A stretch of 64,000 nt of DNA from an uncultured Methanomicrobiales archaeon (GTDB lineage: Archaea > Halobacteriota > Methanomicrobia > Methanomicrobiales > Methanospirillaceae), in contig CAIULN010000093.1 of NCBI GenBank assembly GCA_903900025.1, positions 1-64,000 on the forward strand. The letters run 5' to 3'. How positions within the stretch are numbered: position 1 is the first letter of the stretch; every line of letters starts with the position of its first letter. The position numbers were made by a program, and so were the translations under genes. The notes below the pieces were generated by a model, which saw only the letters and a list, made by a program, of their open reading frames with translations, did no database searches and had not been told where the DNA came from. Below are positions 17,576 through 25,956 of the stretch, piece by piece.

Positions 17576-18793
17576 TTATGAGGACTCTTTGATCGCAATA
17601 CCGCTGTCCCTGATTGCAAACTTGAGCATGACATCCTGGATGGATCCTTTGCCCGGGTTTGCCATGACGAGGGGTTTGCCTTCGGCAGATCTCTGTTGCG
17701 CCCACGCGATAAAGGATTTCCAGTCGGTGACCGGTGCGCCGGCAGCAACAACAACCCCGGAACCCTCCGTGTTAAGCGGGTGAAGGATCCTGATAGGTAT
17801 GCCCTTGTCAATGGCAGCGAGTTCCGGTGGTGTCCCGATATATCCCATCTGGACGGTATCGGTTGCCGCCAGCTGGGTGACCTGCGGCCCGGCGTCACCT
17901 CCGATCAGCTTGACCTCAGCAACCTTCTGCCCGTTGACCATAAGGTCGCAGAGCTCGGGTTTGGACTGGGACGGGTCTCTGGGTACAAGCGCCACGCCAT
18001 AGGTATCATTGAAGTACTGGTACTTTTTGACGGCGACGATAAGGGAAGCCGAATGCATATCCCCGTTGAGGTACCCGATCGCAAACGGTTTGTCCAGCCT
18101 GGCAGGTGTTACGACCTTTTTGTCGTCAACCATCTTCCGTGCTGTATGGTACGGTCCGAAGTTGAAGATCATCGCTGCCCGTTGTTCGGGCGTAGCATTC
18201 CTGATGTTGGCGGTGATATACCCGAGATCGATCTGAGCGCTCACGAATTTGGTGGTACCGTTGATCCATGAGGGCGAGGGGTCGGTGGTGTACTTCACGG
18301 TGGGCAACGCGGAGTGGACGACAGCGATTGAAGATACCGTGACGTTTCCATAGGTCAGGTTCCCTTTGCCCGCGATCCAGTCAGCAACAAGCTCGCCGGA
18401 TTCTTCCTTGTGGGTATTGATGTAATCGGTCGACGCGATGGTCAGGGCACTGATCGCGTTGACAATGTCGGGATTTTTCGCGATAAAGTCGTCCCGCACG
18501 AACAGGGCACAACAGGGGTGGTCCTTCCACATCCCCATTGGGGGGAGGTCGCCTGAATACACAAGGACCTTTCCAATCCTGCTTTCTGCAGCCACAGCAA
18601 CGAACGGCTGCCATGCGATGTACCCGTCGATCTGGTTTGTTGCCAGAAGCATCGGAAGGGGCCCGACCCCTTTGCTGTACAGGATAGTGACACTTGCATT
18701 GCCGGACGTGCCCGCCGGCTGCGTGCAGCCGGCAGTGAGGAGAACGAGTGCAATCGTGATGAGCACGATTGTGGTTACCTTTAACATTTTCAT
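17576..18793 (-). CDS. ABC transporter substrate-binding lipoprotein with apparently permuted lobes
   Basis: A 405-residue secreted binding protein with a lipoprotein-type signal (LLTAGC, Cys23). The family is the NMT1/SsuA-like periplasmic binding fold, but the order of the halves is unusual. Residues 34-190 match the part that normally comes second (ASVTILYSKGVG, GYIAWQPF, the DHPCC segment, ATDYIN-like STDYIN, and VKYTTDPSPSW at the usual C-terminus). Residues about 237-405 match the part that normally comes first (FAIGYLNGDMHSA, VQMGYIGTPPELAAIDKG, NTEGSGVVV, ANPGKGSIQDVMLK). The break falls between the equivalents of IKESS and ASVTILYS. It is the first gene of the transporter operon. Confidence 0.85.
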   Translation of the reverse strand: MKMLKVTTIVLITIALVLLTAGCTQPAGTSGNASVTILYSKGVGPLPMLLATNQIDGYIAWQPFVAVAAESRIGKVLVYSGDLPPMGMWKDHPCCALFVRDDFIAKNPDIVNAISALTIASTDYINTHKEESGELVADWIAGKGNLTYGNVTVSSIAVVHSALPTVKYTTDPSPSWINGTTKFVSAQIDLGYITANIRNATPEQRAAMIFNFGPYHTARKMVDDKKVVTPARLDKPFAIGYLNGDMHSASLIVAVKKYQYFNDTYGVALVPRDPSQSKPELCDLMVNGQKVAEVKLIGGDAGPQVTQLAATDTVQMGYIGTPPELAAIDKGIPIRILHPLNTEGSGVVVAAGAPVTDWKSFIAWAQQRSAEGKPLVMANPGKGSIQDVMLKFAIRDSGIAIKESS

Positions 18794-18854
18794 ACACCCA
18801 GTGTTCTCCGGTCAATAATTAAAATACTACGATCAGGACATTTTTTCTGTCTTT

Positions 18855-18980
18855 TTGTGATAAATTATATATAAAAAATGCGAAAATGGACACTGGTAAT
18901 CTGATAAATGTCCACGAACGGGAAATTTTTCCTGCCTTGGGTTAGCACAATAATAAAAAAATTTTTCAGGAATTATCACA
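18855..18980. promoter_or_regulatory. Divergent control region with repeated TTGTGATAA half-sites
   Basis: The gap between the transporter operon and the divergent HTH gene contains TTGTGATAA on the plus strand (from 18855, running into TTATATATAA) and its inverse TTATCACAA at 18973-18981, just before the regulator start. Both copies are AT-flanked and sit near likely promoters. They are plausible operator half-sites for the neighbouring regulator. This is inference from symmetry and position only. Confidence 0.35.
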
Positions 18981-18994
18981 ATTGTATCTATGAT

Positions 18995-19528
18995 ATGGCA
19001 CAATCAGACCCGATCGACCGGCTCATGCGCGCGGCACTGAGCTCAGATGAGGAGTTTGTTCTGACGCTCAACAATCTCCTGAAGCACGACCTCCGGATCA
19101 GCGTGCGGGAGCTCTCGGAAAAGAGCGGGATCTCCCCGAGCTCGCTGTACAAACTCCTGCATGGGAAACGTTCCCCGAACCTGAGTACGCTTCGTGCCAT
19201 CATCCGCGCCCTGCGCCACCTCTACCATGTCGGGGACGAGACATTCATCGGGCTGATCGCTGCCCGCCCGGTGCTCGAGAACGTCGAGGAGCGGGTCGCC
19301 GAGATTGACGGGCACCGCATGCGGGTCCGCGAATACCCTGTCCACACCATGGAGGATGCAATTGTCGCTGCTGTGCGGGCAGAACGCGAAGGAGCGATTG
19401 CGATCGTATGCGCCCCGATTGTGTCAAGTATTATCGAGCAGCTCGTCCATGTGCCGGTCGCGACCATCATACCCCGTGAATCGGTCCAGCGGGCAATCGA
19501 GCTGGCAGCACGGAAGGCGTGGATTTAA
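18995..19528 (+). CDS. HTH transcriptional regulator (COG1709-like)
   Basis: A regulator of about 177 residues starting at MAQSDPIDRLMRAA (ATG 18995). Residues about 20-75 form an XRE-type helix-turn-helix (ISVRELSEKSGISPSSLYKLLHGKRSPNLSTLRAI). The C-terminal part (VAEIDGHRMRVREYPV to the end) resembles the small domain found in archaeal COG1709-type regulators. The frame is open from 18908, but the first 29 residues are AT-rich and not part of the domain. It is divergent from the ABC transporter and probably controls it; no inducer can be inferred. Confidence 0.8.
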   Translation: MAQSDPIDRLMRAALSSDEEFVLTLNNLLKHDLRISVRELSEKSGISPSSLYKLLHGKRSPNLSTLRAIIRALRHLYHVGDETFIGLIAARPVLENVEERVAEIDGHRMRVREYPVHTMEDAIVAAVRAEREGAIAIVCAPIVSSIIEQLVHVPVATIIPRESVQRAIELAARKAWI

Positions 19529-19576
19529 TGAATCCGCAACTCATAGGTAAACGAGTACAAACCGGATGGTGAACGG

Positions 19577-21058
19577 ATGCGAACCGACGTTGTAAGGCTG
19601 GGACGCCTTTCCGGCGAGAGAACCGGGGAGATGATGCGGTTCCTCTCATCGATGCGTGCCGACCGCTGTATTGCTGACGCAGATGTGCTTGTGGACATCG
19701 CCCACGTGCTGATGCTTGACAAGCAGAAGATCATCGACCGCGATATCACAAAGCAGCTCCTCCAGGCACTCCTGGAACTCCATGACGAGGGGGTTCCTGA
19801 CGAGGCGTTCGATGACCGGTTTGAGGACGTCCACGCGGGCATCGAGTCCATCCTCACCGAGGCGGTCGGTGCTGACGTCGGCGGGCGCATGCACATGGGG
19901 CGGTCGCGAAACGACGAGGTAGCCACCTGCATCCGGATGAAGCTGCGTGACGATATCCTCAAGCAGATGGCAGCACTCCTCAAAGTGCGCGAGGTACTGG
20001 TCGCCCTTGCCGGGCAGCATATCGACAGCGTCATGCCCGGTTTCACCCACCTGCAGCACGCCCAGCCGACGACCCTTGCCCACCACCTCCTGTCCTATGA
20101 ACAGGCATTCTCCCGGGACTTCGACCGGCTGAGGGACGCGTATATCAGGATAAACCAGTCCCCGCTTGGCGCAGCAGCGTTTGCCTCCACGGGCTACCCC
20201 ATCAACCGGGAACTCACCGCACGCTTCCTCGGGTTCGAGGGGCTGGTGAACAATACCATGGATGCCGTGGCGAGCCGTGACTTTGCGCTGGAGGCGCTTG
20301 CCGACCTCTCCATCCTGATGGCGAACGTGAGCCGGCTCTGCGAGGATCTCATCCTCTGGAGCACCACGTTTGTCGCGTTTGTCACCCTTGATGACGCATT
20401 CTGTTCCACCTCGTCCATCATGCCCCAGAAGAAGAACCCGGACATTGCCGAGATCATGCGTGCAAAAACCGGGTCGGTGTTCGGCGCGTATACCGGCGCA
20501 CTTATCACGGTCAAAGGGCTCCCGATGAGCTACAACCGGGACCTGCAGGAGCTCACCCCCAACATCTGGCGCGGGATGCGCGATGCAAAGGAAAGCCTGC
20601 GCCTGCTGATTGACATGCTCTCCAGTGCGACGTTCGATGCCGTGCGGATGAGGGAGGAGGCCGGCAAGGGGTTCTCCACGGCGACCGAACTTGCCGATAC
20701 GCTCGTGCGCAGCTACGGGCTCCCGTTCCGCACTGCCCACAATATTGTCGGGAGGGCGGTGCAGAAAGGATACCTCAACCTTGAAACTCTGGATACGGCG
20801 GCGCGTGAACTCGAGGTTGATATCTCCTTTGCAGACAAGGGGCTGACACAGGAGAAAATCAATGAGGTGCTGGATGTCAGTTATTGCGTCGCGCTCCGAA
20901 AAGCTCCCGGGGGGCCGGCCCCGTTCGCAACCAAGATCGCAATAGAAGAATGCAGGAAGCAGCTTGACACAGATTCTGCGCTCATCGATGAGCGGCTCGC
21001 AAAACTCGCACGGGCAAAGGATGAGCTGATTGCCGAAGCCCGGAGGCTGGTAGCATAA
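19577..21058 (+). CDS. argH: Argininosuccinate lyase
   Basis: A 493-residue enzyme of the fumarase/aspartase superfamily. It splits argininosuccinate into arginine and fumarate, the last step of arginine synthesis. Conserved blocks are VGGRMHMGRSRNDEVAT near residue 100, the PGFTHLQHAQPTTLAHH block with the catalytic His near residue 155, and the signature STSSIMPQKKNPD near residue 275. Length and motifs are normal. The gatD gene follows without a gap. Confidence 0.96.
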   Translation: MRTDVVRLGRLSGERTGEMMRFLSSMRADRCIADADVLVDIAHVLMLDKQKIIDRDITKQLLQALLELHDEGVPDEAFDDRFEDVHAGIESILTEAVGADVGGRMHMGRSRNDEVATCIRMKLRDDILKQMAALLKVREVLVALAGQHIDSVMPGFTHLQHAQPTTLAHHLLSYEQAFSRDFDRLRDAYIRINQSPLGAAAFASTGYPINRELTARFLGFEGLVNNTMDAVASRDFALEALADLSILMANVSRLCEDLILWSTTFVAFVTLDDAFCSTSSIMPQKKNPDIAEIMRAKTGSVFGAYTGALITVKGLPMSYNRDLQELTPNIWRGMRDAKESLRLLIDMLSSATFDAVRMREEAGKGFSTATELADTLVRSYGLPFRTAHNIVGRAVQKGYLNLETLDTAARELEVDISFADKGLTQEKINEVLDVSYCVALRKAPGGPAPFATKIAIEECRKQLDTDSALIDERLAKLARAKDELIAEARRLVA

Positions 21059-22293
21059 ATCCGAAGTTTGTTTCCGGAGACCTCGTTACCTGTGAAGCCG
21101 GCGGGCAGGGAAAAACCGGAACCTTTATCACCTGCCGCGATGGCATGGCGGTAATAAAACTCGAATCCGGGTACAACATCGGTGTGGATCCGCACTCCTG
21201 CACGTTTGTTGAACGTCCGTCACCTGTCCCGGTAAAAAGGCTCGAAGTAACACCGGACCGTAATCTTCCCGATCTCTCAATCGTATCAACAGGAGGCACC
21301 ATCGCAAGCCGCATCGATTACCGTACGGGATCGGTAACAAGCCAGTTCGACGCGGGTGAAATTGTATCTGCGATCCCGGAACTTGCGGGCGTGGCAAATT
21401 ACCGGACGCGGTCTATCTCAACGATCCTCTCAGAGAACATGACCCCGGCAATCTGGCAGGATCTTGCCCGTGCGGTGTCTGAGGAGATTAGGTCTGGTGT
21501 GTCGGGTGTCATCATCACCCACGGCACGGATACCATGGCGTACAGCGCATCGGCGCTGAGCTTTATGCTCGACACACCGGTGCCGGTTGTCTTTGTCGGT
21601 TCACAGCGATCCGCTGACCGCCCCTCCAGCGACAACGCGATGAACGCGGTCTGCGCAGCGAGCACGGCGACGAGCGATCTCGGGGAGGTGGCGGTGGTGA
21701 TGCATGCAACGACGAATGACGACCGGTGCGCGATCCACCGGGGCACCCGGGTGCGCAAAATGCATACGTCGCGCCGCGATGCATTCCGGAGCATCGGGAT
21801 ACCGTCAATTGGGACCGTCTCGTACCCCTCCCGCGAGGTTACCCTTGAACCCCATGCAGTGCGGCGTGGTACCCATACGCTCGCACTTCATGAAAAACTC
21901 GAGGAACGCTGCGGGCTCGCCCAGTTCTACCCGGGAATGGCGCCCGGGATCCTCACCGCCTGCCGGGGATACCGGGGGCTCGTGCTCTCCGGCACAGGGC
22001 TCGGCCATGTCAGCACGGGCCTGATCCCCCTGATCAGGGACCTGATCGAAGGCGGGACGATGGTGGTCATGACCTCGCAGTGCATGCACGGGAGGGTGTG
22101 CGACCGTGTCTATGACACCGGGCGGGACCTCCTGCAAGCCGGGGTCATCGAGGGCGGCGACATGCTCCCCGAAGTGGCACTGGTCAAGCTGATGTGGGTG
22201 CTTGGCAACGAAAAGGACCCGGATAACGCAGCTGCACTCATGCAGACCGATCTCGCCGGCGAATGGAACCGGAGGAGTTTCCATGGATTATAA
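21055..22293 (+). CDS. gatD: Glutamyl-tRNA(Gln) amidotransferase subunit D
   Basis: An asparaginase-like subunit of the archaeal GatDE enzyme, which turns Glu-tRNA(Gln) into Gln-tRNA(Gln). It releases ammonia from glutamine or asparagine. Motifs include the catalytic Thr in IVSTGGTIAS, VIITHGTDTM and VGSQRSADRPSSD. The N-terminal GatD domain (GDLVTCEAGGQGKTG, ending LESGYNIG) is encoded from about 21061, yet no ATG, GTG or TTG exists in frame before 21145. ATA at 21055 has GGAGG (21042-21046) at ideal distance and overlaps the argH stop, so I start there. ATG 21145 would cut off the N-terminal domain. It overlaps gatE by 11 bases. Confidence 0.9.
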   Translation: MNPKFVSGDLVTCEAGGQGKTGTFITCRDGMAVIKLESGYNIGVDPHSCTFVERPSPVPVKRLEVTPDRNLPDLSIVSTGGTIASRIDYRTGSVTSQFDAGEIVSAIPELAGVANYRTRSISTILSENMTPAIWQDLARAVSEEIRSGVSGVIITHGTDTMAYSASALSFMLDTPVPVVFVGSQRSADRPSSDNAMNAVCAASTATSDLGEVAVVMHATTNDDRCAIHRGTRVRKMHTSRRDAFRSIGIPSIGTVSYPSREVTLEPHAVRRGTHTLALHEKLEERCGLAQFYPGMAPGILTACRGYRGLVLSGTGLGHVSTGLIPLIRDLIEGGTMVVMTSQCMHGRVCDRVYDTGRDLLQAGVIEGGDMLPEVALVKLMWVLGNEKDPDNAAALMQTDLAGEWNRRSFHGL

Positions 22294-24157
22294 GGCAATC
22301 GGCCTTGTCGCCGGGATCGAGATCCACCAGCAGCTGGACACAACAGAGAAGCTCTTCTGCCGCTGCGCGACGATGCTGCGCGACACGGCTGACCATTCCG
22401 GGGAATTTTTCCGGTACCTGCGGGCGACCGAGAGCGAGATGGGGGAGATCGACCGGGCGGCAAAGGAGGAGATGAAGCGCGAGCGGAAGTTCCGGTACTA
22501 CACCTACGACACCACCTGCCTTGTCGAGAACGATGAGGAACCCCCGGCACCGCTGAACGAGGAGGCTCTCCTCGTATGCCTGACAATTTCGAAAATGTTC
22601 TCCATGACGCCCATCCCGCAAATACACACCATGCGGAAACTCGTGATTGACGGTTCCAACACGAGCGGGTTCCAGCGCACGGCGCTTGTCGCAATGAACG
22701 GAGCACTCCCGGACGGGGGCCGGATCGAGACGATCTGCCTCGAGGAGGAGGCGGCTCAAAGGGTGAAGGACGATACCTTCTCGCTTGACCGGCTCGGGAT
22801 CCCGCTTATCGAGATCACCACTTCGCCCTGCATGCACACACCGGAAGAGGTGCAGGAGGTGGCAGAACACATTGGCATGGTGCTCCGCTCCACGGGAAAG
22901 GTGAAGCGCGGGATCGGGACGATCCGACAGGACGTGAATATTTCGATCGCCGGCGGGGCACGCGTGGAGATCAAGGGCGTGCAGGAGCTTGACCTCATTT
23001 CAGAAGTGGTGAGACGCGAGGTGCAGCGGCAACAAGAACTCATTAAGATCCGGGATGAATTGAAAAAGAGAGGGGCATCCGTTAGTCCCAATATGATATA
23101 TAACGTTACCGAACTCTTCAAACAGACGAAATCGGGGATCCTGAAAAAGGCAAAACGGATCGAAGCTATCACGCTCATGGGATTTGCTGGGCTGGTCGGG
23201 CGCGAAATCCAACCGGAACGCCGACTCGGGAGCGAGATGTCCGATTACGCAAAGAAGTGCGGCGTCGGCGGGATCTTCCACACAGATGAAAAATTGGCAG
23301 CATACGGCATCACGGAGGACGAGATAACACAGCTCCGTCAGCTTACGAACGCTGGAGAGGCTGATTGTATCGTACTCGTTGCCGGAACGAGCCAGAAACA
23401 GACGGGATGCGCCATTTTTCAGGTTTTTAACCGGGCAGAGATTTCGATCTCACAAAACCCGGTTCCCGAAGAGACCCGGAAGATGCTTGAAAGCGGGTCA
23501 ACCGCATACATGCGCCCGCTCCCCGGTGCTGCAAGGATGTACCCCGAGACGGACGTGCTGCCGGTGATGATCGATCAGAAACGGTGGGATATGGTTGAAG
23601 TATATGAGCTACTGACTGAACGGACCAAACGAAAGGCCGCTATGTTTGTCGCTGATTACAAGTTCAATAGCAATTACGCCGACCAGGTTGCTGCCTCACC
23701 ATATTTACCAAGAATTGAATTGGCAATTGACAGTGGAATAAACCCAGATCTTGCCGCTTCTACTTACATCCAATATATATCAGAGATAAAACGAGAGGGA
23801 ACCGATGTTACGAAATTTTTCATAAATAATGCGGATATTAGGATACTACAAGCGGTAGAAAGTGGAAAAGCTGCAAAAGAAGTTAGATACGACCTGTTTA
23901 AAGCTGTTGCCTCAGGAACCAGCGTAGAGAATGCCATAGCAAAGCATGCACCCTCTGTTTCCAAAAACGACCTCGAAGCCCTTGTACAGATGATCATCAC
24001 CGAGCGTGCCGACTTTGTTGCACAAAAGGGCAAGGCCGCACTTGGTCCGCTCATGGGCGTGGTCATGGCAAAGGTCCGGGGCTCGGTTGATGGCAAAATG
24101 GTCAGCGAATTACTCAAGCGTGAAATCGACCGAATGATCGCTGGAAAATCCAGATGA
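22283..24157 (+). CDS. gatE: Glutamyl-tRNA(Gln) amidotransferase subunit E
   Basis: A GatB-like subunit of archaeal GatDE, about 624 residues. It activates the tRNA-bound glutamate with ATP and hosts transamidation. The start MDYKAIGLVAGIEIHQQLD at 22283 follows GGAGGAG and lies inside the gatD end. Conserved parts are TEKLFCRC, RRVIDG-like KLVIDGSNTSGFQRT, an inserted AspRS-like segment, and the helical YqeY/tail region ending in PLMGVVMAKVRG. The stretch 23701-23880 is only about 36% GC against roughly 58% around it, yet the protein remains continuous, which suggests a mosaic tract. Confidence 0.95.
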   Translation: MDYKAIGLVAGIEIHQQLDTTEKLFCRCATMLRDTADHSGEFFRYLRATESEMGEIDRAAKEEMKRERKFRYYTYDTTCLVENDEEPPAPLNEEALLVCLTISKMFSMTPIPQIHTMRKLVIDGSNTSGFQRTALVAMNGALPDGGRIETICLEEEAAQRVKDDTFSLDRLGIPLIEITTSPCMHTPEEVQEVAEHIGMVLRSTGKVKRGIGTIRQDVNISIAGGARVEIKGVQELDLISEVVRREVQRQQELIKIRDELKKRGASVSPNMIYNVTELFKQTKSGILKKAKRIEAITLMGFAGLVGREIQPERRLGSEMSDYAKKCGVGGIFHTDEKLAAYGITEDEITQLRQLTNAGEADCIVLVAGTSQKQTGCAIFQVFNRAEISISQNPVPEETRKMLESGSTAYMRPLPGAARMYPETDVLPVMIDQKRWDMVEVYELLTERTKRKAAMFVADYKFNSNYADQVAASPYLPRIELAIDSGINPDLAASTYIQYISEIKREGTDVTKFFINNADIRILQAVESGKAAKEVRYDLFKAVASGTSVENAIAKHAPSVSKNDLEALVQMIITERADFVAQKGKAALGPLMGVVMAKVRGSVDGKMVSELLKREIDRMIAGKSR

Positions 24158-24250
24158 CTTTTTAAAAGAAAAAGGGTTTTCTTACGGGATAGCCGGCTCT
24201 GGCGCGAACATTTATCAGCAGCACGGCAGAATTAGATAAGGAGTTTAAGC

Positions 24251-24586
24251 ATGGGCAAGACAGGAACCACCATCTGGGCACAGGTGAAGGGCGTCAAGGG
24301 GCAGATCAGGCTTGTCCCGAAAAAAGAGGCAGAGCTCAAGACCCCCGGCCCGAACCAGCGGTTCAAGCAGGGAGCAACCGTAAAGAAGGTTGACGAGGCG
24401 GCCGAACAACAGTTTGGCGGGCGTGGTGGCAGGCGTGGCGGCGGGCGCGGGGGACGTGGCGGCCGGGGCGGCAGCCGCGGGGGAGACAGGGGCACTCCCG
24501 AAAGGACCGGCAACCCGTTGATCAGACGCCGGATGCGCCGTGCAAAAGTGTCGGCGCTGGGCACCAAGCAGAAGTCTGCGCGGTAA
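24251..24586 (+). CDS. Small basic RGG-box protein (DUF5350-like)
   Basis: A 111-residue very basic protein. Its N-terminus (MGKTGTTIWAQVKGVKGQIR and LVPKKEAELK) looks like a methanogen family I recall as DUF5350, and the C-terminal PLIRRRMRRAKVSALG is also family-like. Between them, residues 56-81 form a dense Gly-Arg region (GGRGG, RRGGG, GGSRGG) like eukaryotic RGG boxes that bind RNA. No zinc site or membrane segment is seen. It is preceded by an AAGGAGTTTAAGC leader with a good Shine-Dalgarno sequence and is a single-gene unit. RNA or ribosome association is inference. Confidence 0.7.
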   Translation: MGKTGTTIWAQVKGVKGQIRLVPKKEAELKTPGPNQRFKQGATVKKVDEAAEQQFGGRGGRRGGGRGGRGGRGGSRGGDRGTPERTGNPLIRRRMRRAKVSALGTKQKSAR

Positions 24587-24720
24587 TGAACGGGAACCGC
24601 TGCCCGCAACGTTTCAATAATACTACACAGGGATCTTCAAACTCCCGGATTATCCAACCTCCTTTTTCAGATGGCAGGTGAAATTTTTATAATGAAAACA
24701 ATCTTTTATGGAGAATATCC

Positions 24721-25086
24721 ATGGTGAGTATGGATCTTCCTACCGCAGTGAAAAGTTACCAGTTTGGCGAACGGGCAAAGTCAGAGCTGATCATTGCATC
24801 CCAGCTCTGTATGGCGCTTTCGGGTTTTTCCGGGCAGGAGCGGGCAGGCGGCAGGCGCATGCTGCTCATGCTGATGGAATCCGTCCGCTCCGAACTCCAG
24901 TTCGCACACAACAGCACGAACCAGCAGGATTTCGTCAGGGCGATCAACGCCCTGAACGAGGCGATATCCCTCCTTGAGAGTAACCAGCCGGACCAGGCCT
25001 CGGAAAAAATTGCTGCTGCTATCAGTGCCTCAACAACATCTGCACAGCAGGCGTGGCAGGTACTGGCGGAACATGGACTCCTCTGA
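24721..25086 (+). CDS. Hypothetical helical protein
   Basis: A 121-residue protein predicted from its composition to be all helical (TAVKSYQFGERAKSELIIASQ, AINALNEAISLLESNQ, KIAAAISASTTSAQQAWQVL). It has no Cys, no signal peptide and no known motif that I recognise. Its end overlaps the start of the nitroreductase gene by 14 bases, so it probably belongs to the following operon. ATG 24721 has no strong Shine-Dalgarno sequence; a TATA-like TTTTTATAATG lies near 24688. A second ATG at 24730 is equally possible. Confidence 0.65.
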   Translation: MVSMDLPTAVKSYQFGERAKSELIIASQLCMALSGFSGQERAGGRRMLLMLMESVRSELQFAHNSTNQQDFVRAINALNEAISLLESNQPDQASEKIAAAISASTTSAQQAWQVLAEHGLL

Positions 25087-25600
25087 ATTCCTGGGATTTC
25101 TGACCAGCAGGTCTTCGGTGCGGGACTATACTCCTGAATCCATTCCCGATGAGGAGATCGCCTATATCCTTGCCTGTGCAAGCACCGCCCCGAGCGCCGG
25201 AAATCTCGAGGCATGGGACGTGGTGATTGCAACTGACGAAGATGTCAGGATGGAACTCAGGGAGGCAGCATTTGAACAGGAGCACATCAGGCAGGCGGCA
25301 GCAATCCTTGTGGTCTGCGCAAACTACGTCCGCTCGATGTCCCGTTATGGGGAGCGGGGTATCCTGTACGCGATGCAGGACGCAACGATTGCCGGTACCT
25401 ATATGATGCTTGCAGCACACGCAAAAAACATTCACTCGTGCTGGACAGGCGCGTTTGATGAGGAGGAGATCCGTTCGGTTCTCGGCCTGCCGCCCCACAT
25501 CCGGCCAGTCTGTCTGCTCGCTGTCGGAAAGGGCCATCCCCCCTGTGCACTCACTGAACGTATGGCGGTTGCTGATCATGTGCATTACGAACGATGGTGA
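25073..25600 (+). CDS. Nitroreductase-family protein
   Basis: A 175-residue member of the FMN-dependent nitroreductase fold. Typical segments are the N-terminal [18 protein letters not shown] (FMN phosphate contact), [17 protein letters not shown], and [21 protein letters not shown] followed by the [16 protein letters not shown] strand. The electron donor and substrate cannot be inferred. I start at ATG 25073 ([10 protein letters not shown]), which overlaps the preceding helical protein. A second, different nitroreductase is encoded at 49983. Confidence 0.88.
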   Translation: MDSSEFLGFLTSRSSVRDYTPESIPDEEIAYILACASTAPSAGNLEAWDVVIATDEDVRMELREAAFEQEHIRQAAAILVVCANYVRSMSRYGERGILYAMQDATIAGTYMMLAAHAKNIHSCWTGAFDEEEIRSVLGLPPHIRPVCLLAVGKGHPPCALTERMAVADHVHYERW

Positions 25601-25611
25601 AATGGGAGTGG

Positions 25612-25956
25612 ATGAGCGTGCCTGACTATCTGGTAACCCTCGAATCTGCGTGGGTCATACGGGACGCAAAATCGCTTGATGATGCGATCGGGATTGCGAT
25701 CAGCGAAGCGGGAAAAAGGCTGAACCCGTCAGCGAAATACGTGGAAGTCGAAGCGGGAATGCTTTCCTGCCCGCACTGCGAGGGGGAACTCTCGACCGCG
25801 ATCGTCGTTGCAGACACGGGGCTTGTCGGGCTCTCACTGGAGATGAAAGTATTCCGGGCAGAGTCTAAAGAGCATGCGGAAAGGATCGCAAAATCCGTCG
25901 TGGGTAAGGCGCTGCGGGACGTCCCGCTCAAACTGGTGGATGTGCAGGAGATATGA
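25612..25956 (+). CDS. UPF0212 family protein (DUF555)
   Basis: A 114-residue member of the archaeal UPF0212/DUF555 family with the conserved start [27 protein letters not shown], a CPHC pair, and [20 protein letters not shown] near the C-terminus. Function is unknown. ATG 25612 follows GGGAGTGG; an ATG at 25594 upstream is a weaker choice. The stop overlaps the next gene by four bases, so it is co-translated with the sugar kinase and Dph6. Confidence 0.85.
   Translation: MSVPDYLVTLESAWVIRDAKSLDDAIGIAISEAGKRLNPSAKYVEVEAGMLSCPHCEGELSTAIVVADTGLVGLSLEMKVFRAESKEHAERIAKSVVGKALRDVPLKLVDVQEI

Noticed and set aside
19646-20740. 364-residue open frame on the minus strand opposite argH
   Set aside because: It is antisense to a complete argininosuccinate lyase and has no motif or start signal.
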